Origin: Cyclobacteriaceae bacterium
Lineage (GTDB): Bacteria > Bacteroidota > Bacteroidia > Cytophagales > Cyclobacteriaceae
Direction of reading: 5' to 3'
Length of the DNA: 64,000 bases
Assembly (NCBI GenBank): GCA_019694875.1
Contig: JAIBBC010000003.1
Coordinates: 798,469-862,468, forward strand
Shown here: piece by piece, positions 33,022-41,152 of the stretch
How the letters are laid out: the number at the start of each line of letters is the position of its first letter
Numbering within the stretch: position 1 is the first letter of the stretch
Translations under genes and position numbers: made by a program
Notes under the pieces: generated by a model
Told to the model about the DNA's origin: nothing
Seen by the model: the letters and a program-made list of their open reading frames with translations, nothing else
Databases searched by the model: none

Positions 33022-34419
33022 ATGCTAAACATTAAACAGCAAACCATCCAGAAGTCAGTAACGCTCTCAGGAGTTGGACTGCACACTGGCGCTAAAACGA
33101 ACATGACGTTCGTTCCTGCCAAGCCCAACCACGGCATCAAGTTTCAGCGTGTTGACCTTCCGGGATCACCGATCATCGATGCAGACTGCGACAATGTAGT
33201 CGACATCTCGCGTGGTACAACCATTGAGCAAAGCGGTGGCCGTGTGAGCACGATTGAACATACGCTTGCAGCGCTGGTGGGTCTGGAGATTGACAACGTG
33301 TTGATTCAGCTTGACGGACCTGAGTGCCCGATCATGGATGGAAGCTCGATTCAGTTTGTAAACATCTTAAAAGAAGCCGGCACAGAAGAACAAAATGCAA
33401 TCCGCGACTTCTTTGAAGTTCAGGAACCAACGTTCTATCGCGAAGCTGCGCGTAACGTGGAAATTGCTGCGCTTCCGCTGGATGACTACCGCGTAACGGT
33501 AATGGTTGACTACAACTCCCCTGTGTTGGGAAGTCAGCATGCATCGATCACCGACATTCGTCAGTTTGAAAAAGAAATCGCATCCTGCCGTACGTTCTGC
33601 TTCTTGCATGAACTGGAGATGCTGTATAAAAATAACCTGATCCGCGGTGGTGATTTGAATAATGCCATTGTGATTGTGGACCGGGTTGTGAAAGAAGATG
33701 AACTCGACAGCATTGCCAAAATGCTGGGTAAGCCAAAAGTTGAAGTTCGTCATGAAGGAATTCTGAACAACATCGAGCTTCGTTACAAAAACGAACCCGC
33801 CCGTCATAAACTGCTTGATGTAATGGGTGACCTGGCGTTGGCTGGTCGTCCGCTGAAAGCACAAATTCTGGCAGCTCGTCCAGGCCATGCAGCCAACGTG
33901 GCGTTTGCCAAGAAGTTAAAGAAACAAATGGCGGAAGCCGACCGTCAGGGAAGACCGAAATACAATCCGAACCTTCCCCCGGTGATGGATATCAACAAGA
34001 TCACATCAATCCTCAACCACCGTTACCCGTTTCTGCTGATCGACAAGATTATCTACCTCGACAGCGAGACCGTTGCGGGTGTAAAAAACGTGACGATGAA
34101 CGAGCCTTTCTTCCAGGGCCACTTCCCGGGAAACCCGGTGATGCCGGGCGTTTTGCAGGTAGAAGCGATGACGCAGATCGGGGGTATCCTGGTTTTGAGC
34201 ACCGTTCCCGATCCTGAAAATTATAACACGTATTTTCTGGGCATCGATGATTGCCGCTTCCGCAAAATGGTATTGCCGGGCGACACGATGGTTATCCAGT
34301 GTGATTTGCTGGCACCCATTAAAAGAGGTATTGCCAAAATGAGAGGCCGCGCTTACGTAGGAAACACCCTGGTTTGTGAAGGTACAATGACAGCTATTAT
34401 TTCCCGTAAAGACGCATGA
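33022..34419 (+). CDS. lpxC/fabZ: Bifunctional LpxC deacetylase / FabZ dehydratase fusion
   Basis: A 465-residue fusion. Residues 1-305 are LpxC, the zinc enzyme that deacetylates UDP-3-O-acyl-GlcNAc, the committed step of lipid A synthesis; VSTIEHTLAAL holds a zinc His, and ARHKLLDVMGDLAL and RPGHAANVAFAKKL hold the remaining ligands. Residues 320-465 are FabZ, the 3-hydroxyacyl-ACP dehydratase, with HRYPFLLIDKI (catalytic His) and GHFPGNPVMPGVLQVEAMTQ (catalytic Glu). The fusion is characteristic of Bacteroidota and couples lipid A with fatty acid synthesis. It overlaps lpxA by 4 bases. Confidence 0.97.
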   Translation: MLNIKQQTIQKSVTLSGVGLHTGAKTNMTFVPAKPNHGIKFQRVDLPGSPIIDADCDNVVDISRGTTIEQSGGRVSTIEHTLAALVGLEIDNVLIQLDGPECPIMDGSSIQFVNILKEAGTEEQNAIRDFFEVQEPTFYREAARNVEIAALPLDDYRVTVMVDYNSPVLGSQHASITDIRQFEKEIASCRTFCFLHELEMLYKNNLIRGGDLNNAIVIVDRVVKEDELDSIAKMLGKPKVEVRHEGILNNIELRYKNEPARHKLLDVMGDLALAGRPLKAQILAARPGHAANVAFAKKLKKQMAEADRQGRPKYNPNLPPVMDINKITSILNHRYPFLLIDKIIYLDSETVAGVKNVTMNEPFFQGHFPGNPVMPGVLQVEAMTQIGGILVLSTVPDPENYNTYFLGIDDCRFRKMVLPGDTMVIQCDLLAPIKRGIAKMRGRAYVGNTLVCEGTMTAIISRKDA

Positions 34420-35204
34420 GCCGATTCCCCTTAGCCAACGTACACCCCGATGCCAAAATTGGAAACAATGTGGTAATCGAACCTTTCGCAACCGTTCAGG
34501 GCGATGTTGTAATTGATGACAACAGCTGGATTGGTGGCGGAGCAATCATCTGGGATGGCGCACGCATTGGAAAGAACGTAAAGATTTTTCCGGGTGCATC
34601 CGTTTCCTCCATTCCGCAAGACTTAAAGTTTGCAGGCGAAAAAACTGAAACGCACATTGGCGATAACACGGTTATCCGCGAATACGTTACGATCAGCCGC
34701 GGTACTACCGATAAAATGAAAACCGTTATCGGCAAGAACTGCTTGTTGATGGCCTACGTGCACGTAGCACACGATTGTATCATCGGTAACAACTGTATCC
34801 TGGTGAATACGGTTCAGGTAGCCGGACACGTAACCATTGAAGACTGGGCCATCATTGGCGGAGCCAGCGCACTCCACCAGTTTGTAAAAGTTGGTGCACA
34901 TGTGATGCTCTCCGGAGGTTCACTGGTACGCAAAGACGTTCCTCCTTATACGAAAGCCGCGCGCGAACCACTCTCCTATGCAGGTATCAACACAGTTGGA
35001 TTGCGCAGAAGAGGATTCACATCCGAGAAGATTAATGAGATCCAGGAAATCTATCGCTTTGTGTTCATGAAAGGCATGAACAATACCAAGGCGCTGGAAC
35101 TGGTTGAATCATCGATCGCGCCAAGCCAGGAACGCGACTACATTCTGAACTTCATCAAAACTTCCGAGCGCGGAATCATGAAGGGCTACGGCTCCGGTGA
35201 TTAA
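34416..35204 (+). CDS. lpxA: Acyl-ACP--UDP-N-acetylglucosamine O-acyltransferase LpxA
   Basis: A 262-residue trimeric left-handed beta-helix enzyme for the first step of lipid A synthesis. Hexapeptide repeats fill residues 8-185 (VHPDAKIGNNVVIEPFATVQG), with the catalytic region LMAYVHVAHDCIIGNN holding the active-site His, and HQFVKVGAHVMLSGGS. The C-terminal helical domain starts GINTVGLRRRGFTSEKINEIQEIYRF, the LpxA signature. Its ATG overlaps the lpxC/fabZ stop by 4 bases. Confidence 0.97.
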   Translation: MSRFPLANVHPDAKIGNNVVIEPFATVQGDVVIDDNSWIGGGAIIWDGARIGKNVKIFPGASVSSIPQDLKFAGEKTETHIGDNTVIREYVTISRGTTDKMKTVIGKNCLLMAYVHVAHDCIIGNNCILVNTVQVAGHVTIEDWAIIGGASALHQFVKVGAHVMLSGGSLVRKDVPPYTKAAREPLSYAGINTVGLRRRGFTSEKINEIQEIYRFVFMKGMNNTKALELVESSIAPSQERDYILNFIKTSERGIMKGYGSGD

Positions 35205-35213
35205 CGGATTACC

Positions 35214-35849
35214 ATGATCGCGGATCAACTAACCATTGAGGTTAACCAGCTGGCCAAGCGCTACAACCGCGAATGGATTTTCAAGAATTTTACGCACACG
35301 TTTAAATCGGGGCAGACGTACGCCATTACCGGTCCGAATGGATCGGGTAAATCAACACTTTTACAGGTATTGTGGGGCCAGCTTCCGCAATCGGAAGGAA
35401 AAATCGACTACGTAAAAAATGGCAATGCGATTGGGGTGCATGATATTTTCCGGCATGTAGCTGTTGCAGCGCCTTACATGGATTTGATTGAAGAACTAAC
35501 ACTGGCCGAGCAACTTGAATTCCATTTCAAGCTTCGTAAGCCGCGTGCGGGTTATTCGATTGGAAGCATGATTGACAGGCTTTATATGAGCGACAGCCGC
35601 GACAAGCAGATTACCAATTTCTCTTCCGGTATGAAACAGCGGGTGAAGCTTGGTCTGGCTTTTTTTACTGAAACGGATGTGATATTTCTGGATGAACCCG
35701 GCACCAACCTGGACGAGAAAGCCTTTGCGTGGTACAAGGAAAACCTTGCAAATCCCGATCTGAAAAACAGCCTGATTTTTATTGCCTCCAATCAGAAAAG
35801 TGAATATTCCGACCGTGCGGAGGTGATTTCAGTAGCCGCCTACAAATGA
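35214..35849 (+). CDS. ABC transporter ATP-binding protein
   Basis: A 211-residue ATPase with Walker A GPNGSGKST (residues 40-48), Q-loop near 80, signature FSSGMKQRVKLGLAF and Walker B VIFLDEPGTNLD. It lacks membrane segments and no permease gene is next to it. It is small for the family and lacks the usual H-loop segment in its common form (IFIASNQKSEYSDRAE holds Ser-Asn-Gln instead of Thr-His). It lies 9 bases after lpxA, so a role in lipid or envelope transport is suggested by position only. Confidence 0.88.
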   Translation: MIADQLTIEVNQLAKRYNREWIFKNFTHTFKSGQTYAITGPNGSGKSTLLQVLWGQLPQSEGKIDYVKNGNAIGVHDIFRHVAVAAPYMDLIEELTLAEQLEFHFKLRKPRAGYSIGSMIDRLYMSDSRDKQITNFSSGMKQRVKLGLAFFTETDVIFLDEPGTNLDEKAFAWYKENLANPDLKNSLIFIASNQKSEYSDRAEVISVAAYK

Positions 35850-35963
35850 CGGTTACTAAGGGTGAAAAACTCTTATTAAATCTCAAAAAACCGGTGAATT
35901 TCAGCCATTATTTGATTTTCTGAGTTATTAATCGCAAATTCGAAACCTAAGCATGTACAAAAA

Positions 35964-36464
35964 ATGAAATTTCTGACCAGAACCCTCTCGTTGATTACAG
36001 TAGCTTCGCTCGTACTTTTCTTCGCCAACTGCGGTGGCGATGGCGGTGGTGGAAGTGCAAAAGAAAAGACCCAGTTGAAGAAGCTTTCCAAGACTTGGGA
36101 AATCGTGTCAGCTGATTTGGACGGTGACGATCGCACCGCTGATTTCACAAACTTCACCCTGACAATTTCAGGCGAGTACAATTCAGACAACCCGGAAGGT
36201 CCGTATGATTATGACGTAACAGGCAGTCGCCCGGATCCAAGCCCATGGCCTGGAGCTTCTGACGGAAACGGTGGAACGTGGACATTTGCCAACATCAGTG
36301 GTAATGAGGGAAACCTGTTGAGAGATGACAGCGTACCGATGCACTACAAAATCGGAAGCAACGGTCAGCTTACGTTAAATGTTGAGTGCGCAGCATGTAA
36401 TTATGAAGGCGCCCGCACAACTGAGGTTAACGGTACTTGGACGTTTGTATTTGATCCGCAATAA
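35964..36464 (+). CDS. Lipocalin-like putative lipoprotein
   Basis: A 166-residue protein with a lipoprotein signal (MKFLTRTLSLITVASLVLFFANCGGD, lipidated Cys23) followed by a Gly-rich linker. The mature region has TWEIVSADLDG.D....FTNFTLTISG and several beta strands with a closing NGTWTFVFDP, which resembles the lipocalin-like/DUF5004 domains abundant in Bacteroidota. Acidic residues are frequent. The ligand is unknown. The stop codon lies inside the first copy of a 16-bp tandem duplication, and a terminator follows. Confidence 0.75.
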   Translation: MKFLTRTLSLITVASLVLFFANCGGDGGGGSAKEKTQLKKLSKTWEIVSADLDGDDRTADFTNFTLTISGEYNSDNPEGPYDYDVTGSRPDPSPWPGASDGNGGTWTFANISGNEGNLLRDDSVPMHYKIGSNGQLTLNVECAACNYEGARTTEVNGTWTFVFDPQ

Positions 36465-36492
36465 GTACTCAATATAATAAGTACTCAATATA
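36461..36492. repeat. Perfect 16-bp tandem duplication at a stop codon
   Basis: ATAAGTACTCAATATA occurs twice, end to end (36461-36476 and 36477-36492). The TAA stop of the lipocalin-like gene is in the first copy. The unit contains the palindrome AGTACT. Confidence 0.85.
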
Positions 36493-36500
36493 AAGAATTT

Positions 36501-36526
36501 AAAGGCTCCTTTCGGAGCCTTTTTTA
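36501..36526. terminator. Terminator between the lipoprotein gene and mutS2
   Basis: AAGGCTCC pairs with GGAGCCTT around a 4-base loop, with a T-tract on the plus strand. It overlaps the mutS2 stop codon at 36524-36526. The A-rich left flank permits weaker minus-strand termination. Confidence 0.8.
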
Positions 36527-38893
36527 TTTCAGCACAACCACGGTAATCCCGTCTCCGCCCCTGTCGACATGCTCATCAACTGCTGACGCAACCTGTTTGT
36601 ATTTCCTGAGATGTTCGCGAACAACTTTTCGCAACACACCCTCGCCTTTGCCGTGAAGGATTTTTACTTCGCCATGACCGAGAAGAATTGCATCGTCCAG
36701 AAACTGCTCCAAAACCGGAATGACCTCTTCCACCCTTTTGCCGCGGATATCCAACGTAGGATTAAACTGCGCCTGCTTTTCATGAAGCTTAATACCAGTC
36801 GATACCGGCTTCCGCGAGGTTTCTGAAATTACTTTTCCACCCAGTTTTTCAAGTCGGGTTACGGCTACAGTAGATTTAAGATCACCGAATTGAACGATAG
36901 CATTTTTTCCTTTTACGGAAAGCACAACTCCGCTGCTATCCTGCCCGATAATCCTGACACGGTCGCCCGAATTGATTGCTCCCGCAACCACTTTTTCTTT
37001 TTTGACTTCGGGCTGATGCTCCACCTTTTTGGAAAGCTCCTGAAGATTCTTCCTGACTTTTAACGTCTCCTTACGCTCAGCCTGATTCTCGCGAATGTGC
37101 CGGATTGTTTTCTCAATCTCTTTGTTGGTTTCACGCAACAGCGCATTAGCCTCATTCTTGGCCTTGTTAATGATTTCCTTCTTTTTGGATTCGAGTTCGT
37201 GTGTGAGCGAATCGTATTTTGATAGCAGCGACTTCAGTTCGCGTTCCTGTTTCTCAAGCTTCGCGACCCGATCGCTCAGTTCACTTTTCTCTTTCTCCAG
37301 CGTCCGCACCAGCGATTCGAATCCCATCAGTTCTTTACCAACAAGTTCTTTTGCTTCCTGTAAAGTTTGATCAGGAAGGCCCGTTTTTTCCGCAATCTCA
37401 AGCGCGAATGAACTGCCGGGTTTTCCAATTTCCAGTAGATATAAAGGTGTCAGGTTCTCTTCATCGAACCGCATGGCGGCATTCCGGATCCCACTGTGTC
37501 TTTCCGCAAATAACTTCAGGTTGTTGTAATGCGTTGTGGCAACACCCCAAACTTTTTTGTTCAGCAATGAGTGAAGAATAGATTCGGCAATGGCGCCACC
37601 AAAGTCGGGATCGGTACCTGCTCCAAGCTCATCCATCAGCACAAGTGAATTATTTCCTGCATGCTCAAGAAAGTAACGCATGTTTTTTAAATGGCTGCTG
37701 TACGTACTCAGATCGTTTTCAATCGACTGCTGATCGCCAATATCAATAAAGATATCGCTGAAAATACCGGCTTGCGAATCAGCCGATGCGGGAACGAGTA
37801 GTCCACACTGCAGCATGTATTGAAGAATACCTACTGTTTTCAAACAAACGGATTTACCACCTGCATTCGGGCCGGAAACCAGCAACATTCGTTCAGTCTC
37901 TGAAAGTTCAATATCAAGCGGAACAATGTCGCGTTTTCCGCGAAGCGTCATAAACAAAATCGGATGTCGGGCTTTTATCCAGCGCACAATCTGTTTGTCA
38001 GACAGCAAGGGAAAGTCTGCATTCAGCTCAAGTGCAAGTTTTGCTTTTGCGCGTATGAAGTCCAGCGCACCTAATAAATCCACTGCTGCCTCCAGTTCAG
38101 GAAGGTTTATTCGTAATGAATTGGTGAGCTCTTTTAGTATCCGGATCACTTCGCGCTTCTGCGCATGTTCCAGGTCGCGAATCTCATTGTTAGCTTCAAG
38201 CGCATCGGTTGGCTCCATAAAAACTGTTTGACCCGTTGCCGATTCGTCAAGAATAAAACCTTTCATTCTGCGCTTGTGTTCAGCCAGAATCGGGATCACC
38301 AGCCGGCCTTCCCGAATGGTAGGCATCGCCCCTTCCGGAACCCATTGCTGTGAAATCGCGTGACGATATGCCTGATCCACAAGCTTGCGGATTTTACCTT
38401 CTTCTTCACGAAGTCGTCTGCGAATCTTACTCAGCTCCGGGCTGGCATTATCTTTAACAACCGCGGTGTCGTCAATCACTTCGAGAATTCGGTTAATCAA
38501 TCGCTTATCGACAGCCACCGGGTTAGTCAATTCAAACAAGGCGGGATAGAATTCCTTTGACTTACTTAGAAAAGCAATACACTCAATGATGGTTTGCAGT
38601 GAATATGCCAACTGGAGGAACTCAGCTTCATCGAGGTAGTTGCCCTCGATCGAAGATTTCTTCAGCAGATTGCGCGAATCGAGATAATGATTTGAAGGGA
38701 AGTTTTCTCCCTTTTCAAATATTTGTTTGAACTCAAGTGTTTGTTTTAACAGTCGGCTTACATGAGCATGATTGTTGAAGAACTGCATTTCCTCAACGCG
38801 GGAAATTCCCAATCCCGAAAGGCAAAAACTGACAAGCTTCCTGCGGATGTGATCAAATCCGAGCCTGACCTCAATATCATTCGGGTGCAGCAT
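36524..38893 (-). CDS. mutS2: Endonuclease MutS2 / ribosome collision ATPase
   Basis: A 789-residue protein from the ATG at 38893, since the family starts MLHPNDIEVRLGFD. Residues 1-300 are the MutS-type core without mismatch-recognition domain I. The ATPase has Walker A SGPNAGGKS (about residue 342), MLQCGLLVPA, and Walker B LVLMDELGAGTDP. A long coiled coil (about 510-620) leads to a KOW-like segment and a C-terminal Smr domain (LDIRGKRVEEV, GHGEVKILHGKGEGVLR). Recent work shows MutS2 splits collided ribosomes, and older work proposed recombination suppression. It overlaps the DUF4296 lipoprotein gene by 17 bases. Confidence 0.94.
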   Translation of the reverse strand: MLHPNDIEVRLGFDHIRRKLVSFCLSGLGISRVEEMQFFNNHAHVSRLLKQTLEFKQIFEKGENFPSNHYLDSRNLLKKSSIEGNYLDEAEFLQLAYSLQTIIECIAFLSKSKEFYPALFELTNPVAVDKRLINRILEVIDDTAVVKDNASPELSKIRRRLREEEGKIRKLVDQAYRHAISQQWVPEGAMPTIREGRLVIPILAEHKRRMKGFILDESATGQTVFMEPTDALEANNEIRDLEHAQKREVIRILKELTNSLRINLPELEAAVDLLGALDFIRAKAKLALELNADFPLLSDKQIVRWIKARHPILFMTLRGKRDIVPLDIELSETERMLLVSGPNAGGKSVCLKTVGILQYMLQCGLLVPASADSQAGIFSDIFIDIGDQQSIENDLSTYSSHLKNMRYFLEHAGNNSLVLMDELGAGTDPDFGGAIAESILHSLLNKKVWGVATTHYNNLKLFAERHSGIRNAAMRFDEENLTPLYLLEIGKPGSSFALEIAEKTGLPDQTLQEAKELVGKELMGFESLVRTLEKEKSELSDRVAKLEKQERELKSLLSKYDSLTHELESKKKEIINKAKNEANALLRETNKEIEKTIRHIRENQAERKETLKVRKNLQELSKKVEHQPEVKKEKVVAGAINSGDRVRIIGQDSSGVVLSVKGKNAIVQFGDLKSTVAVTRLEKLGGKVISETSRKPVSTGIKLHEKQAQFNPTLDIRGKRVEEVIPVLEQFLDDAILLGHGEVKILHGKGEGVLRKVVREHLRKYKQVASAVDEHVDRGGDGITVVVLK

Positions 38894-39278
38894 CCTTTTT
38901 CTTGTGCGCGCTCGCACGCTGCGCTTTCAGGTTTAATGAGTCCACTAACGTGGTATAAATGTTTTCGAGCTGCTGGGGCTGACCCATGTAGTAGTCAAGT
39001 GACTTGCGGAAAACAGTGTCGGAAATGCCGGCTTTGCGGAACGCACGTTCCGAGAACATCGGAAATAACTCTTTAATGGAATCATATGGCACCGAGAGGT
39101 TATTAACTTTTTCCTCGGCCAGATAAAGGTCAGTCATTACACTCACCATTTGTTTTTCCGACAAAATACCCTCCGGTTGTTGATCTCCTCCACAGCCCGC
39201 CAAAAGGGTGATAAAACCAGTCAGGATGAACAACACCATTTTCCTTCCAAAGGGAATTTTTACCTGATCTCTAAACAT
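38877..39278 (-). CDS. DUF4296 domain-containing lipoprotein
   Basis: A 133-residue protein from the ATG at 39278, with positively charged N-region, hydrophobic core and lipobox LLAGC (MVLFILTGFITLLAGC). A start at 39299 would precede the predicted transcription start; an ATG at 39239 would remove the basic residues. The mature part has ILSEKQMVSVMTDLYLAEEKV, the DUF4296 signature found almost only in Bacteroidota. The function is unknown. It overlaps mutS2 by 17 bases, suggesting coupling, and is divergent from the DUF58 gene. Confidence 0.8.
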   Translation of the reverse strand: MFRDQVKIPFGRKMVLFILTGFITLLAGCGGDQQPEGILSEKQMVSVMTDLYLAEEKVNNLSVPYDSIKELFPMFSERAFRKAGISDTVFRKSLDYYMGQPQQLENIYTTLVDSLNLKAQRASAHKKKDAAPE

Positions 39279-39283
39279 GGGGG

Positions 39284-39291
39284 CAAAAGTA
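39284..39291 (-). promoter_or_regulatory. Predicted -7 element of the DUF4296-mutS2 operon
   Basis: On the minus strand the sequence reads TACTTTTG, an exact TAnnTTTG match. It ends 5 bases before the ATG at 39278, so the transcript would have almost no leader. No -33 is evident. Confidence 0.35.
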
Positions 39292-39304
39292 ACTGACATT
39301 TATT

Positions 39305-39312
39305 TATTTTTG
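39305..39312 (+). promoter_or_regulatory. Predicted -7 element of the DUF58 operon
   Basis: TATTTTTG matches TAnnTTTG and precedes the ATG at 39366 by 53 bases. The dyad CCGGT-AAAT-ACCGG follows at 39317-39330. It is placed back-to-back with the minus-strand element of the divergent operon. Confidence 0.35.
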
Positions 39313-39365
39313 AAACCGGTAAATACCGGCCTCGCGTATCAAACAAAAACGGAGCCAACCTTAGC

Positions 39366-40244
39366 ATGAAAGCGCTTCTTAAAAAGCTTCGAAAATATGA
39401 AATCCAGATCCGGAAGGCGATTAACAGCCAGATGCATGGCGACTTCCGTTCTGTATTTAAGGGCACGGGGCTCGAGTTTGACGATGTAAGGCCGTATCAG
39501 TACGGAGACGATATCCGCACCATCGACTGGCATGCATCTGCCAAAGGTCACGGTGCGTTTGTGAAGACCTTTCGCGAAGAAAAGGAGCAAACCGTATTTT
39601 TTATTCTTGATGTCAGCGCGTCCCAGGAAATCGGTGCCGAAGGCCAGAAGAAGGTAGATGTAGGCCGGGAAATTTGCGGAGTGCTGTCTTTGGCTGCCGT
39701 TAAAGAATCGAGCCATGTCGGGCTGATTTGTTTTTCCGATCAGCGCGAGCTATACATAAAACCCACCAAGGGTGTTTCACAAGCGTACCAGATCATCAGT
39801 GGTCTTGTTCAGCTTAATCCGAAGTCGCTCAAGACAAACCTTAACAAAGCGCTGGCCTTTGTATTGAATATGATCAAGCGGAGAGCAGTCGTTATTCTGA
39901 TTTCGGATTTTATTGACGATGACTATGCCACAAATTTAAAGTCACTCGCACGCAGGCACGACCTGGTTGTCATTCACCTGAGTGATAAGCGCGAAACCCG
40001 TTTGCCGAAGCTGGGAATTGTTCCGGTGGTGGATAAGGAAAGCAAAGAGACGATCTGGATCAATACTTCGTTCAGCGATTTTCGCCAGAAGATCAGCAAA
40101 CGTTTAAACGACCGCAAAAAAGAATTGGAGTCGTTCAGCCGGAAACATCAAATTAACTTTCTGTCTCTGGATACAGACGAAGATTATGTGCCCAAGCTGC
40201 TGCGATTGTTTAAAGTGAGGAACCGTTCTGTTAAAACAACATGA
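39366..40244 (+). CDS. DUF58 domain-containing protein
   Basis: A 292-residue soluble protein with the DUF58 signature SVFKGTGLEFDDVRPYQYGDDIRTIDWHASAKG (residues about 28-60) followed by a VWA-like fold (FFILDVSASQEIG, where DVSAS imitates the DxSxS MIDAS). DUF58 proteins accompany MoxR ATPases and Bat proteins and are thought to act in metal-dependent assembly of protein complexes; this is family knowledge. MoxR is not adjacent. The stop overlaps the next gene start by 4 bases. Confidence 0.9.
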   Translation: MKALLKKLRKYEIQIRKAINSQMHGDFRSVFKGTGLEFDDVRPYQYGDDIRTIDWHASAKGHGAFVKTFREEKEQTVFFILDVSASQEIGAEGQKKVDVGREICGVLSLAAVKESSHVGLICFSDQRELYIKPTKGVSQAYQIISGLVQLNPKSLKTNLNKALAFVLNMIKRRAVVILISDFIDDDYATNLKSLARRHDLVVIHLSDKRETRLPKLGIVPVVDKESKETIWINTSFSDFRQKISKRLNDRKKELESFSRKHQINFLSLDTDEDYVPKLLRLFKVRNRSVKTT

Positions 40245-41152
40245 GGCTGAACATGCGGAGATTCGGATTTGTTTTACTGGGTTGTTTGATGAACCTGGTT
40301 GCTCTTGCGCAGGAAATCAAAGTAACATCGGGTTTTGTGAAAGACAGCGTGGCAATCGGTGAGCCGGTGTCGTACTTCCTCACAGCACGCTACCCGGAGA
40401 GCGTGATGGCTTTGTTCCCCGATTCAACGTACAAGTTCGCGCCATTTGAATTCAGCGGGAAGGAATTTTTCCCTACCAAAACCACCAATGGCATTAGCTA
40501 CGACAGTGCTGTGTACACCCTGAGCACGTTTGAGATTGATCCCACACAATACCTGAGCCTGCCGGTTTACGTTACCACCGCGCGCGACTGTACAGCTTTC
40601 GAGTCGGACCGCGACAGCATATTTTTGATCGAACAGATTAAAATTCCTGCTGGCGATACACTTGCCCTAAAAAACCTGCAACTTAAAAGCAATACCCTGT
40701 ACGAGCGCGTGATGATGCAGTTTAACACCTTCATCCTGATGATTGTGCTGGGTGTGCTGCTCGTGGCAGCTATAGTTGTGTGGATATTCTTCGGTAAAAA
40801 GATCATTCGCCATTTCCGGGTTAAACGGCTTGAGAAAAAATATAAATCTTTTGCCGAGCAATACTCGAAACAAGTGGAAGAAATCACAAAGGCTTTTTCA
40901 CGCGAGAAAACCGAGCATGCGCTTTCTACCTGGAAAAAATACCTCGAACAACTGGAACGCAAGCCTTACACCAAGCTCACGACCCGCGAAGTAGTAAAGA
41001 TCGATGGTGATAAAATACTAGCCGAATCGCTATCGGCCATTGACAAAGTCATTTACGGTAATCAAACTGCCGTGACTGAACCATTGCAGGCGTTACAGGA
41101 AATTGCGCACAAGCGTTTCACAACAAAAATTGAACAAATCAGGCATGAATGA
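40241..41152 (+). CDS. Bat-operon membrane protein, BatD-like region
   Basis: A 303-residue protein with an N-terminal signal peptide (ending ALAQ), an extracytoplasmic beta-rich domain (residues 25-150), a single transmembrane helix at about 165-187 (FILMIVLGVLLVAAIVVWIFF) and a cytoplasmic helical domain rich in Lys and Glu (190-303). Position between DUF58 and VWA genes is that of Bat proteins of Bacteroidota. It starts at ATG 40241, overlapping DUF58 by 4 bases (an alternative ATG lies at 40253), and overlaps the VWA gene start by 8 bases. The function is inferred only from context. Confidence 0.8.
   Translation: MRLNMRRFGFVLLGCLMNLVALAQEIKVTSGFVKDSVAIGEPVSYFLTARYPESVMALFPDSTYKFAPFEFSGKEFFPTKTTNGISYDSAVYTLSTFEIDPTQYLSLPVYVTTARDCTAFESDRDSIFLIEQIKIPAGDTLALKNLQLKSNTLYERVMMQFNTFILMIVLGVLLVAAIVVWIFFGKKIIRHFRVKRLEKKYKSFAEQYSKQVEEITKAFSREKTEHALSTWKKYLEQLERKPYTKLTTREVVKIDGDKILAESLSAIDKVIYGNQTAVTEPLQALQEIAHKRFTTKIEQIRHE

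Noticed and set aside
33367-33888. Long minus-strand frames opposite lpxC/fabZ
   Set aside because: The plus strand encodes an unambiguous LpxC; the minus frames show no motif.
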